Of a stretch of DNA of 64,000 bases, positions 17,448-25,957 are shown piece by piece; position 1 is the stretch's first letter, and every line of letters starts with the position of its first letter. The position numbers and the translations under genes are program-made. Source of the stretch: Roseobacter ponti. GTDB lineage: Bacteria > Pseudomonadota > Alphaproteobacteria > Rhodobacterales > Rhodobacteraceae. Where the stretch lies: contig NZ_CP048788.1 in NCBI RefSeq assembly GCF_012932215.1, forward strand, positions 1,798,001-1,862,000, given 5' to 3'. The notes beneath the pieces were generated by a model. The model was given only the letters and a program-made list of their open reading frames with translations, searched no databases and was not told where the DNA came from.

Positions 17448-18080
17448 ATGGGTCTGAAAGTCATCGGGTCGGGATTTGGCCGCACCGGTACAAAATCTGT
17501 GAAAGACGCGCTGGAAAAGCTGGGCTTCGGGCCCTGTCATCACATGTACGAAGTTGTCGCTGAACCCGATAGAGTGACCCCATGGACGGAATACGCCGCC
17601 GGCAGGCCGGTCGACTGGGGCGCGGTTTTTGACGGATTCTCATCGCAGATTGACTGGCCCGGCGCCCATATCTGGCGCGAGCTCAGCGAGATTTATCCGG
17701 AGGCAAAGGTTGTGCACACGCGCCGGCCCGAAGAAAGCTGGGCGCGCAGCTACAGCAAGACGATCGGCACGCTGATGAACGAGTTTGAGCAGATGCCCCT
17801 GCCACCGCATATCCGCGACATGATGACGATGGCGCGCGACAAGATCATCGGCGAGACCTTTGACGGCGATCATATGGACAACGCAGTGCAGATCGCAGCC
17901 TATCGCAAACGTACCGACGAAGTGGTCGCGGCGATACCGCCCGAGCGGTTGCTGATATTTGATGTGGCCGAAGGCTGGGCGCCGCTCTGTGCCTTTCTTG
18001 AGGTGGATGTGCCGGACATGCCCTTCCCCCATGAGAACGTGGAAGCGGACTTCTGGGAGAAGCTGAAACCGCCCGCCTGA
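17448..18080 (+). CDS. sulfotransferase-like P-loop protein (Sulfotransfer_4 type)
   Basis: The protein is 210 residues. The N-terminal GSGFGRTGTKS (about 7-17) is the phosphosulfate-binding loop of the family, and VVHTRRPEESWARSY is the second PAPS-contact region (RxxxSWxxS). Family members move a sulfuryl group from PAPS to an alcohol, amine or sugar, but many bacterial members have no known substrate. PAPS could come from the Sat/CysC fusion at 2091-3818. The gene stands alone between two terminators. A clear Shine-Dalgarno (AAGGAAT) precedes ATG 17448. Confidence 0.8.
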   Translation: MGLKVIGSGFGRTGTKSVKDALEKLGFGPCHHMYEVVAEPDRVTPWTEYAAGRPVDWGAVFDGFSSQIDWPGAHIWRELSEIYPEAKVVHTRRPEESWARSYSKTIGTLMNEFEQMPLPPHIRDMMTMARDKIIGETFDGDHMDNAVQIAAYRKRTDEVVAAIPPERLLIFDVAEGWAPLCAFLEVDVPDMPFPHENVEADFWEKLKPPA

Positions 18081-18111
18081 TACTGCGCATCTGGCGCTTT
18101 TCGGACAGCAA

Positions 18112-18139
18112 AAAGCCCGCAACACGCGTTGCGGGCTTT
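18112..18139. terminator. bidirectional rho-independent terminator
   Basis: AAAGCCCGCAA (18112-18122) pairs perfectly with TTGCGGGCTTT (18129-18139). The A-run on one side and T-run on the other let it serve both convergent genes, the sulfotransferase-like gene and DAHP synthase. Confidence 0.9.
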
Positions 18140-18158
18140 GTCTTTCAGGGGCTGAAAG

Positions 18159-19529
18159 TCAGCCTGCCGCCTGGTCGCGATGCATTTCGCGCCGTTTTGA
18201 CAGCTCTTCGGCAACGAGAAACGCCAGCTCCAGTGACTGGCTGGCGTTGAGCCGCGGATCACAGGCGGTGTGGTAGCGATCTGACAGGTCTTCATCGCTG
18301 ACGGCCCGCACACCTCCGGTGCACTCGGTCACGTCCTGCCCGGTCATCTCAAAATGCACACCGCCCGGCACAGTGCCTTCGGCCGCGTGTACGCCAAAGA
18401 ATTCACGCACTTCGCGCAGCACGGCATCGAAGGGCCGGGTTTTATATCCGGAAGACGATTTGATGGTGTTACCGTGCATCGGATCACAGACCCATGTCAC
18501 TTTTGCACCCTCTTGCTCGACACAGCGGATCAGGCGGGGCAGATGCTCACCCACCGAGCCTGCACCAAAGCGCGCGATCAGCGTCAGACGGCCTGCTTCG
18601 TTGGACGGATTCAGTTTCGCCATCAGCGCCTTAAGGTCTTCGGTAGTCATCGACGGGCCGCACTTGAGACCGATCGGGTTCTGTACGCCGGAGGCAAACT
18701 CAACATGCGCGCCGTCAGGCTGGCGCGTGCGGTCGCCGATCCAGATCATGTGACCGGAGCCTGCAAGCCATTTGCCGGTGGTGCTGTCCACGCGGGTCAG
18801 CGCTTCTTCGTATTCCAGCAGCAGCGATTCGTGGCTGGTGTAGAATTCGACGGTCTGCAGCGTATGCGCGGTGTCCGAGTTGACCCCGGCAGCCGACATG
18901 AAATCAAGCGTGTCTGAAATCCGGTTGGCAATCTCGCGATAGGCTTCTGCCTTTTCGCTTTCGGTAAAGCCCAGCGTCCATGCGTGCACCTGATGCACAT
19001 CCGCATAGCCGCCGGTTGAAAAGGCGCGCAGCAGGTTCAGTGTGGCGGCGGCCTGAGTATAGGCGCGCATCATCCGTGCGGGATCGGGGATGCGGGCACC
19101 CTCGCTGAAATCCAGCTCATTGATGATGTCACCGCGGTAGCTGGGCAGTTCCACACCGCTGACAGTCTCTGTCGGTGCCGACCGGGGTTTGGCAAACTGG
19201 CCGGCCATACGTCCTACCTTGATCACCGGCACTTTGGCACCGTGGGTCAGGACGATGGCCATCTGCAGCATGACCTTGAAGGTGTCGCGGATCGCATCCG
19301 AGCTGAACTGATCAAAGCTTTCGGCGCAGTCGCCGCCCTGAAGCAGGAAAGCCTCGCCGCGCGATGCAGCCGCCAGATGCGACTTCAGACGCCGGGCCTC
19401 CCCGGCGAAAACGAGCAGCGGAAAGCGTGACAGTTCGGCCTCAACCGCCTGCAGAGCGTCCTGATCCGGATAGTCCGGCATCTGGATCCGCGGTTTTGCG
19501 CGCCAGCTTGATTTTGTCCATTCTGTCAT
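18159..19529 (-). CDS. aroG: class II 3-deoxy-7-phosphoheptulonate (DAHP) synthase
   Basis: The protein is 456 residues. It condenses phosphoenolpyruvate and erythrose-4-phosphate to DAHP, the first step of the shikimate pathway. The class II (plant/Mycobacterium type) sequence is clear: [11 protein letters not shown] with the metal-binding Cys, [25 protein letters not shown]-type (here [11 protein letters not shown]), [15 protein letters not shown] and the final [18 protein letters not shown] 19529 ([10 protein letters not shown]) follows GGAG. The 10 extra in-frame codons upstream were not used. It is a single-gene unit, terminated by the shared hairpin at 18112. Confidence 0.95.
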   Translation of the reverse strand: MTEWTKSSWRAKPRIQMPDYPDQDALQAVEAELSRFPLLVFAGEARRLKSHLAAASRGEAFLLQGGDCAESFDQFSSDAIRDTFKVMLQMAIVLTHGAKVPVIKVGRMAGQFAKPRSAPTETVSGVELPSYRGDIINELDFSEGARIPDPARMMRAYTQAAATLNLLRAFSTGGYADVHQVHAWTLGFTESEKAEAYREIANRISDTLDFMSAAGVNSDTAHTLQTVEFYTSHESLLLEYEEALTRVDSTTGKWLAGSGHMIWIGDRTRQPDGAHVEFASGVQNPIGLKCGPSMTTEDLKALMAKLNPSNEAGRLTLIARFGAGSVGEHLPRLIRCVEQEGAKVTWVCDPMHGNTIKSSSGYKTRPFDAVLREVREFFGVHAAEGTVPGGVHFEMTGQDVTECTGGVRAVSDEDLSDRYHTACDPRLNASQSLELAFLVAEELSKRREMHRDQAAG

Positions 19530-19723
19530 TTTCGTTACTCCGGTCCGGGGCCCGCGCACTGCGAGCGCTCACATGTCAGCGCTCTCTATACAAAAGGCCA
19601 GGCGACATGACCATATCACAAATTCGTCCTCTTGACGTCGCTTTCCACCCATGACCAAGTGATATATGCGCCTTTCCGGCACGTCCGCAGATGCGCAGGG
19701 GACACCAAATTTCAGAGGCAGCA

Positions 19724-20728
19724 ATGTCGGCACTCCGGCCCGCCACACGCACAGAACTGACAGCGGACAAACCGCAACGGTTTGTTTTCGTCCTTCTGGA
19801 GAATTTCACGCTGCTTTCCTTTGCCGCGGCGGTCGAAAGTCTGCGGATTGCCAACCGGATGGCCGCCAAGGAGCTCTATTCCTGGCAGATTATCGGTGAA
19901 GGTGGCGGTATCATCAGCTGCTCCGCCGGCAGCGGCTTCACGCTCGATGGCGATCTTGATGACGTGCAGCGCGATGACATTGTGATGATCTGCGGCGGCA
20001 TTGATGTGCAGTCGGCCACGAACAAGCGCATTCTCGGCTGGCTGCGCCGCGAAGCCCGCAAGGGCGTCACGGTGGGCGGTCTCTGCACGGCAGCCTACAC
20101 GCTGGCACGCGCAGGGCTGCTTGACGGAAAAAAGGCCACGATTCACTGGGAGAACCAGGACAGCTTTGGTGAGGATTTCGAGGACGTCACACTGACCAAA
20201 TCGGTCTTTGTCATCGACGGGAACCGGATGACCACGGCGGGCGGCACCTCCTCGATTGATCTGATGCTGAAACTCATCGCTGATCAGCAGGGCGAGGATC
20301 TTGCCAATCTGGTCGCCGACCAGTTGATTTACTCATCAATCCGCACCGATCAGGACACACAGCGGCTGTCTGTGCCCACCCGTATCGGCGTGCGCCACCC
20401 CAAGCTGAGCCAGGTGATCCAGATGATGGAGGCCAATATCGAAGAGCCGATCAGCCCTTCGGTTCTGGCACGCGATGTGGGCATGAGCACGCGGCAGCTC
20501 GAACGCCTGTTCCGCCGGTATCTCAACCGCAGTCCGAAGCGCTATTATATGGAACTGCGCCTGCAGAAGGCACGCAATCTGCTGATGCAGACAGATATGA
20601 GCGTGATCAACGTAGCGCTGGCCTGCGGCTTTGCCTCGCCCAGCCATTTCTCAAAATGCTACCGGGCGCATTATGATACGACCCCCTACCGCGAAAGGGG
20701 CAGCCACGCGGCGCGCCTGACGATTTGA
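19724..20728 (+). CDS. GlxA-family transcriptional regulator (DJ-1/PfpI + AraC)
   Basis: The protein is 334 residues. Residues about 15-190 form a class I amidotransferase-like (DJ-1/PfpI) domain with the nucleophile-elbow sequence GGLCTAAYTLARAGLLDG. Residues about 230-330 form an AraC DNA-binding domain with two helix-turn-helix motifs (ISPSVLARDVGMSTRQLERLF, then NVALACGFASPSHFSKCYR). Relatives such as GbdR, CdhR and ArgR in Pseudomonas sense betaine-like or amino-acid ligands. The ligand here is not identified. GAGGCAGC precedes ATG 19724. The end overlaps the GNAT start, so the two are cotranscribed. Confidence 0.88.
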   Translation: MSALRPATRTELTADKPQRFVFVLLENFTLLSFAAAVESLRIANRMAAKELYSWQIIGEGGGIISCSAGSGFTLDGDLDDVQRDDIVMICGGIDVQSATNKRILGWLRREARKGVTVGGLCTAAYTLARAGLLDGKKATIHWENQDSFGEDFEDVTLTKSVFVIDGNRMTTAGGTSSIDLMLKLIADQQGEDLANLVADQLIYSSIRTDQDTQRLSVPTRIGVRHPKLSQVIQMMEANIEEPISPSVLARDVGMSTRQLERLFRRYLNRSPKRYYMELRLQKARNLLMQTDMSVINVALACGFASPSHFSKCYRAHYDTTPYRERGSHAARLTI

Positions 20729-21249
20729 TCCGCACGGAACGGCTGCTGCTCAGACGCGCGGTGCCGGGTGATCTTGATGCTTTCCATGAGATAATGACTG
20801 ACGCGCGGGTGATGCGCTACTGGAGCCGACCGCCGCACACTGCGGTTGATGAAACACGCAGGTTTCTGGCGCATATGATGCAGTGCAATGCGCCGGATGT
20901 GGATGAATATGTGGTGGAGTATGAGGGCCGCTGTATCGGCAAGGCCGGATGCTGGCGCGCGCCTGAGGTCGGGTATCTGCTGCATCCCGACCACTGGGGC
21001 AAGGGGTTTGCGGCGGAAGCGCTGCAGGCGGTGATCCCCCGCTGTTTTGCAAAGTTCGCAGACGCGCCGGCGCTTACCGCGGAATGCGACCCGCGCAATC
21101 GCGCGTCAGTGGCGCTGTTGCGCAGGCTGGGATTCCGCCACCTGAAAACGGTCGAAAAAGACTTCCTATACGGAGAGAGCGAGTGGTGCGATACGTCTTA
21201 TTTCGCCCTGCCCCGGCTTCAGCCCCCGGCGCCCGATGACATGCGATAG
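20725..21249 (+). CDS. GNAT-family N-acetyltransferase
   Basis: The protein is 174 residues with the RimJ/RimL-type N-terminus IRTERLLLRRAVPGDLDAF, acetyl-CoA-binding motif A in LHPDHWGKGFAAEAL, and NRASVALLRRLGFR. Substrate unknown; family members acetylate ribosomal protein N-termini, amino acids or small amines. It starts at TTG 20725 inside the regulator's stop (TTTGA), a 4-bp overlap. Its 3' end overlaps the convergent sugar dehydrogenase by 31 bp. Confidence 0.85.
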   Translation: MIRTERLLLRRAVPGDLDAFHEIMTDARVMRYWSRPPHTAVDETRRFLAHMMQCNAPDVDEYVVEYEGRCIGKAGCWRAPEVGYLLHPDHWGKGFAAEALQAVIPRCFAKFADAPALTAECDPRNRASVALLRRLGFRHLKTVEKDFLYGESEWCDTSYFALPRLQPPAPDDMR

Positions 21250-22349
21250 ACGGCGCCGTTGCCTGCCGCGATGAACCAGATTGATCCGTCCGGCGCCTGG
21301 ATGATGTCGCGGACCCGTCCGGTTTCCGGCGATTTAATCTGTGCCACTTCGCGCGCCGTATCTCCGGAGGTTTCAAGCCGCGAGATATAGTCGAACTTCA
21401 GCGACCCCACAAAAATATCGCCGCGCCAGTCGGGAAACATATCCCCCGAGTAAATCAGCAGCCCTGAGGGTGCCATCGACGGATCCCAGTAAAATGCGGG
21501 CTGCTGCATGCCTTCTTTCGCCGTCCCCTCTCCGATTTTGCCCCCGGAGTAATGCCGCCCGTATGAAATCACCGGCCAGCCGAAATTCGCGCCTTTGCGG
21601 ATCAGGTTAACCTCGTCTCCGCCTTTTGCCCCATGCTCGGCGGTCCATAGCGTACCGGCGGCATCCAGCCCCGCGCCCTGCGGGTTGCGGTGGCCATATG
21701 ACCAGATTTCAGGCTGTATGCCTGCCTGGCCGATGAAGGGGTTGTCTGCCGGGACGCTGCCATCGCGGTTGATGCGGATGACTGAGCCGTTGTGCAGGTT
21801 GCGGTCCTGAGCGGATGGCCGATCACCCCGATCACCGATGGTCACGAATAGCGTGCCGTCCGTGGCCTCTACCACCCGGCTGCCGAAATGCCGGCCGCCC
21901 GAACCACCGGGTGCGGCCTCAAAAAGCTGTCGCACGCGCTCCAGACGGCGACCGTCGTCTGAGAGCCGGGCTGCGGCAAGCGCTGTTCCGCTGCCCCCCT
22001 GCTGGCGTTTGGAATATGTCAGCCAGAGCTCACGTGTTGTGGCAAAGTCGCGCGCTGGCGTAATATCCAGCAGCCCCCCCTGGCCGCTGTCGCGTACAGG
22101 CGGTACACCACTGACTTCCACCGCATTGCCCGAGCCGTCGAAATGCATCAGCCGGCCGTCCTTTTCAGTGACCAGAAAACCGCCGCCGGGCAAAAGAGCC
22201 AGCCCCCAGGGGGTATCAAGACCTTCAGCCATCATCGTCAGACGTGGCGGCTCAGCGCTTTGTGCAGACGGCGCCTTTGGATATGCAAACAATCCCGCGA
22301 TGCTCAGCGTGATACCCAGTGCGGCAGACAGACAGCCTCTGACCGGCAT
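21219..22349 (-). CDS. PQQ-dependent aldose sugar dehydrogenase-like protein (YliI/GdhB type)
   Basis: The protein is 376 residues. A Sec signal peptide (about 1-31, ending AQSA) leads to a six-bladed beta-propeller of the soluble glucose dehydrogenase family: LDTPWGLALLPGGGFLVTEKDGRL, QGGLLDI, GGRHFGSRVV with the catalytic-site His, VTIGDRGDR, SYGHRNPQG, EHGAKGGDEVN and SYGRHY. Known members oxidise aldoses in the periplasm with PQQ and Ca2+. No pqq genes are in the window, so cofactor supply is unknown. ATG 22349 has AAGGAG upstream. The tail overlaps the GNAT gene on the opposite strand. Confidence 0.88.
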   Translation of the reverse strand: MPVRGCLSAALGITLSIAGLFAYPKAPSAQSAEPPRLTMMAEGLDTPWGLALLPGGGFLVTEKDGRLMHFDGSGNAVEVSGVPPVRDSGQGGLLDITPARDFATTRELWLTYSKRQQGGSGTALAAARLSDDGRRLERVRQLFEAAPGGSGGRHFGSRVVEATDGTLFVTIGDRGDRPSAQDRNLHNGSVIRINRDGSVPADNPFIGQAGIQPEIWSYGHRNPQGAGLDAAGTLWTAEHGAKGGDEVNLIRKGANFGWPVISYGRHYSGGKIGEGTAKEGMQQPAFYWDPSMAPSGLLIYSGDMFPDWRGDIFVGSLKFDYISRLETSGDTAREVAQIKSPETGRVRDIIQAPDGSIWFIAAGNGAVYRMSSGAGG

Positions 22350-22531
22350 GGCCGTTCTCCTTTTCACAGTTGCTCCTGAGAGACATAGAAAGCGCCGGGC
22401 CGATTGCCACCTGGCACGCACAGTTGTGATCAGCGCAACCTCCGGTACGCTTTGAAAATGCCTCTTTCGTTTTTCGCATCGCCCGCATAATCTCGGGCGC
22501 GAACGTCAAGTTCCAACACGGGAGAAAACAA

Positions 22532-23722
22532 ATGAAAAAGATGCTTCTGGCCAGCACGGCCGCAGCACTCGTGGCAACCTCTGCTTTTGCAGACGGACAC
22601 GCCAAGGAAGTTAAACTGGGTATTCTGATCGGCTTCACCGGCCCGATTGAATCGCTCACAGGTCCGATGGCCGCAGGTGCCGAACTTGCGATGACCGAAG
22701 TGACCGAGAGCGGCAAACTGCTGGACGCGGCCACCGTCACGCCGATGCGGGCCGATACGGGCTGTATCGACAACGGTCTGTCCACCTCCAACGCCGAACG
22801 TCTGATCGCCGACGGCATCAACGGGCTGATCGGTGGCGACTGCTCTGGTGTGACCGGTGCAATCCTGCAGAACGTGGCAATCCCCAATGGCATGGTGATG
22901 ATCTCACCATCTGCGACGTCGCCGGGTCTTTCCACGGTTGAGGATAACGATCTCTTTTTCCGCACCGCCCCTTCGGATGCGCGTGAAGGCCAGGTGATGG
23001 CCGAGATCCTGCAGGAGCGTGGCGTTGAATCCATCGCACTGACATATACCAACAACGACTATGGCAAGGGCCTCGCGGATGCGATCGAGAGCAACTTCAA
23101 GGCCGTAGGCGGCGAGGTGACCATCGTCGCAGCCCATGAAGACGGCAAAGCTGATTACTCTGCTGAAATGGGCGCGCTGGCGTCTGCCGGTGGTGATCTG
23201 CTCGTTGTGGCCGGATATCTTGACCAGGGCGGTCTTGGCATCATCAACGCAGCCCTTGATACGGGGGCGTTCGATACTTTCGGTCTGCCGGGTGGCATGA
23301 TCGGGGACAGCCTGCCGACCAATGTTGGCTCCGCTCTGAACGGCTCTTACGGCCAGATTGCGGGTTCGGGTGGTGAAGGCATCGAAAAGCTCAAGGAAAT
23401 GGCCGGTGACGCGTTCGATGCGACCTCGCCCTATACGCCCGAGAGCTATGATGCCGCAGCGCTCTTCATGCTTGCGATGCAGGCAGCCGACAGCACGGAT
23501 CCGGCAGAGTATGGCAAGCACATCCTCGATGTGGCCAACGCCCCCGGCGAAAAGATCTATCCCGGTGAGCTTGCCAAAGCGCTCGATATCATCCGTGAAG
23601 GCGGCGACGTCGATTATGTCGGTGCCTCAGCGGTTGAGCTGATCGGCCCGGGCGAATCTGCCGGCACATACCGGATGATTGAAGTCCAGGACGAGAAAAA
23701 CGTCACAATCGGCTTCAAATAA
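22532..23722 (+). CDS. livK: branched-chain amino acid-type ABC transporter substrate-binding protein
   Basis: This 396-residue periplasmic binding protein (Peripla_BP_6) has a Sec signal peptide MKKMLLASTAAALVATSAFA. The mature domain begins VKLGILIGFTGPIE and has the two-lobed layout of LivK-like receptors. A short acidic/His stretch (DGHAKE) follows the cleavage site. The ligand is assumed to be a branched-chain or other hydrophobic amino acid, amide or urea. The family is broad and the ligand cannot be read here. It heads the liv operon and is followed by a strong hairpin. Confidence 0.88.
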   Translation: MKKMLLASTAAALVATSAFADGHAKEVKLGILIGFTGPIESLTGPMAAGAELAMTEVTESGKLLDAATVTPMRADTGCIDNGLSTSNAERLIADGINGLIGGDCSGVTGAILQNVAIPNGMVMISPSATSPGLSTVEDNDLFFRTAPSDAREGQVMAEILQERGVESIALTYTNNDYGKGLADAIESNFKAVGGEVTIVAAHEDGKADYSAEMGALASAGGDLLVVAGYLDQGGLGIINAALDTGAFDTFGLPGGMIGDSLPTNVGSALNGSYGQIAGSGGEGIEKLKEMAGDAFDATSPYTPESYDAAALFMLAMQAADSTDPAEYGKHILDVANAPGEKIYPGELAKALDIIREGGDVDYVGASAVELIGPGESAGTYRMIEVQDEKNVTIGFK

Positions 23723-23741
23723 TCACGACCTGTGATACGCG

Positions 23742-23771
23742 AACAGCCCGGTGTGCAGACGCCGGGCTGTT
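23742..23771 (+). terminator. stem-loop (partial terminator or RNA stabiliser) after livK
   Basis: AACAGCCCGG (23742-23751) pairs perfectly with CCGGGCTGTT (23762-23771), followed by TGTAATAAAA. The same-strand livG begins 47 bp later, so this probably reduces downstream expression relative to the abundant binding protein and does not end the operon. Confidence 0.75.
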
Positions 23772-23818
23772 TGTAATAAAAGGCACGCCAAAGACGTGCG
23801 GACCTCAGGGGACATGCA

Positions 23819-24601
23819 ATGATCGTCGTTGACGACATTCACAAACATTTCGGCGGTTTCCACGCGGTCGACGGGGCCAGCCTGGAAATCCGGCAGGGCA
23901 CGATCACCGGGCTGATCGGACCGAACGGTGCGGGAAAAACAACTCTTTTCAACGTGATCGCTGGCGTTCATGAACCAACATCCGGTCGGGTGATGATGGA
24001 TGGTGAGGATATCACCGGCCTGCCCCCGCATGCGCTTTTTCACAAGGGGCTGCTGCGCACCTTTCAGATCGCGCATGAGTTTTCCTCGATGACCTGTCGC
24101 GAAAACCTGATGATGGTGCCGGGCAAACAGTCGGGTGAGACACTGTGGAACACCTGGTTCGGCCGCAAGCGGATTGCGGATGAAGAACGCGCACTGCGGG
24201 CAAAAGCCGATGAGGTGCTGGAATTCCTGACCGTCGGGCACCTGGCCGATCATAAAGCCGGGCAGATTTCGGGCGGACAGAAAAAACTGCTGGAGCTTGG
24301 GCGGACAATGATGGTCGATGCCAAGATCGTCTTTCTCGATGAGGTGGGCGCCGGTGTGAACCGCACTCTGCTCAATACCATAGGCGACGCAATTATCCGG
24401 CTGAACCAGGAGCGCGGATATACATTTGTGGTGATCGAGCACGATATGGATTTCATTGGCCGGCTGTGCGATCCGGTGATCTGTATGGCCGAGGGCAAAG
24501 TGCTGGCACAGGGCACGCTGGACGAGATCAAGGCCAATGAGCAGGTGATCGAAGCGTATCTGGGCACTGGCCTCAAGAATAAGGACAAGGTGGGCGCATG
24601 A
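23819..24601 (+). CDS. livG: branched-chain amino acid-type ABC transporter ATP-binding protein LivG
   Basis: This 260-residue ABC ATPase has Walker A GPNGAGKTT, an ISGGQ signature (QISGGQKKLLELG), Walker B IVFLDEVGAGV and the H-loop VIEHD. The LivG hallmark is the extended region around HALFHKGLLRTFQIAHEFSSMT. It pairs with LivF to drive import through LivHM. AGGGGA precedes the ATG. Confidence 0.93.
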   Translation: MIVVDDIHKHFGGFHAVDGASLEIRQGTITGLIGPNGAGKTTLFNVIAGVHEPTSGRVMMDGEDITGLPPHALFHKGLLRTFQIAHEFSSMTCRENLMMVPGKQSGETLWNTWFGRKRIADEERALRAKADEVLEFLTVGHLADHKAGQISGGQKKLLELGRTMMVDAKIVFLDEVGAGVNRTLLNTIGDAIIRLNQERGYTFVVIEHDMDFIGRLCDPVICMAEGKVLAQGTLDEIKANEQVIEAYLGTGLKNKDKVGA

Positions 24602-24689
24602 GGGACCGGGTGCACAGTCAGGCCGTTGCATGCGCCGCCAGGTATCCCGGGCGGAAGCACGGATGCCTTCGGACACGGGCGGCGCGCGC

Positions 24690-25514
24690 ATGAGTGACAA
24701 ACCCTATGACGACCGGGGCAACAAGGACCTGTCGCTTGGCAATGCCAGAGGGATGGGAACCGCACATCCGGTGCGGCAGGGTGGCAGATCGCGGCCCTCT
24801 CCGGGCGGGCCCTTCCTGATCGGAGAGAATATGACCGGTGGCTATGGCGCCGGCCCGGACATCCTGCATGACTGTACCATTGCTGTGGACCGTGGCGAGA
24901 TCGCTGTGATCGTGGGACCCAACGGGGCCGGCAAGTCAACGGGCATGAAAGCGGTCTTCGGAATGCTGAACCTGCGCAAAGGTCATGTGAAGCTCGATGG
25001 CGAGGACATCACCGATCTTAGTCCGCAGGCGCGTGTTGCCAGGGGCATGGGCTTTGTGCCGCAGACCTCGAATATCTTCACGTCGATGACGGTTGAAGAG
25101 AACCTCGAGATGGGTGCCTTTATCCGGACCGATGACATCCGCCCCACGATGGAGCAGATATACGACCTGTTTCCGATCCTTCGGGAAAAGCGCAACCAGG
25201 CGGCTGGTGAGCTGTCCGGCGGGCAGCGCCAGCAGGTGGCCGTTGGTCGTGCGCTGATGACCCGGCCCAAAGTGCTGATGCTTGATGAGCCCACAGCCGG
25301 CGTGAGCCCGATCGTGATGGATGAGCTTTTTGATCGCATCATCGAGGTGGCGCGCACCGGTATTCCCATTCTGATGGTAGAGCAGAACGCGCGTCAGGCG
25401 CTGGAGATCGCCGACAAAGGGTATGTTCTGGTGCAGGGGCGCAATGCCTATACCGGCACAGGCAAAGAGCTGCTGGCCGATCCTGACGTGCGTAAATCGT
25501 TTCTGGGGGGATGA
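24690..25514 (+). CDS. livF: branched-chain amino acid-type ABC transporter ATP-binding protein LivF, N-terminally extended
   Basis: The ATPase core has Walker A GPNGAGKST, signature LSGGQRQQVAVGRAL, Walker B VLMLDEPTAG and the LivF-type LMVEQNARQALEIADKGYVL. From ATG 24690 the protein has 274 residues, with about 45 residues of polar sequence (MSDKPYDDRGNKDLSLGNAR onwards) before the usual LivF start near GPFLIGENMTGGYG. Typical LivF is about 235. The Shine-Dalgarno is poor at 24690, and 24663 is an in-frame alternative, so the true start is uncertain. The stop overlaps the next gene's start (ATGA). Confidence 0.88.
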   Translation: MSDKPYDDRGNKDLSLGNARGMGTAHPVRQGGRSRPSPGGPFLIGENMTGGYGAGPDILHDCTIAVDRGEIAVIVGPNGAGKSTGMKAVFGMLNLRKGHVKLDGEDITDLSPQARVARGMGFVPQTSNIFTSMTVEENLEMGAFIRTDDIRPTMEQIYDLFPILREKRNQAAGELSGGQRQQVAVGRALMTRPKVLMLDEPTAGVSPIVMDELFDRIIEVARTGIPILMVEQNARQALEIADKGYVLVQGRNAYTGTGKELLADPDVRKSFLGG

Positions 25515-25957
25515 TTATGTTTCGCAACCGGATGGCCGTGATCTGGCCGGTTCTGCTGCTGGCAGCTTCAGGCGGACAGGCGCAGACGACAGACGCGGAC
25601 CGGCAGTCGCTTTTGTCATGCAAATTCGGACCGGCCTGCACGCGGGATAATGTCGAATGCGCGGAGTATGCCCGCTGGATCATCCTGCGGTATTACGAGA
25701 CAGAAGAGCGGTTCGCCCTCTTTGATGCGCTGCAGTCTTCAGAGCAGGAAGCGCTGGTGCGCGAGATGGGGGCGATGACGATCTTTGAGATCGAAGAGAT
25801 CGGCGACGGTGAAGGCCGCTTCGGATCCTCGTTCCGGATGGTCGTCGGGCCGACGCTTGAGGCGGCGGTTCAGTCGGTCTCGGTAAGCCGTGAAGATGAA
25901 AGCGATCTGACCTTTCTGCCGGAAGCGTTGAACGGCATGTGCAGGGTGATCGAATAA
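25511..25957 (+). CDS. small exported protein of unknown function inside the liv operon
   Basis: The protein is 148 residues. Residues about 1-25 (MIMFRNRMAVIWPVLLLAAS, then GGQAQ) form a Sec signal peptide. The mature domain of about 120 residues has three cysteines near its start (LSCKFGPACTRDNVEC) and one near the end (NGMCRV), which suggests two disulfides, and is acidic. I recognise no family. It overlaps livF by 4 bp (ATGA) and livH by 1 bp (TAATG), so it is fully built into the operon and likely made with the transporter. A periplasmic accessory role is inference. Confidence 0.75.
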   Translation: MIMFRNRMAVIWPVLLLAASGGQAQTTDADRQSLLSCKFGPACTRDNVECAEYARWIILRYYETEERFALFDALQSSEQEALVREMGAMTIFEIEEIGDGEGRFGSSFRMVVGPTLEAAVQSVSVSREDESDLTFLPEALNGMCRVIE

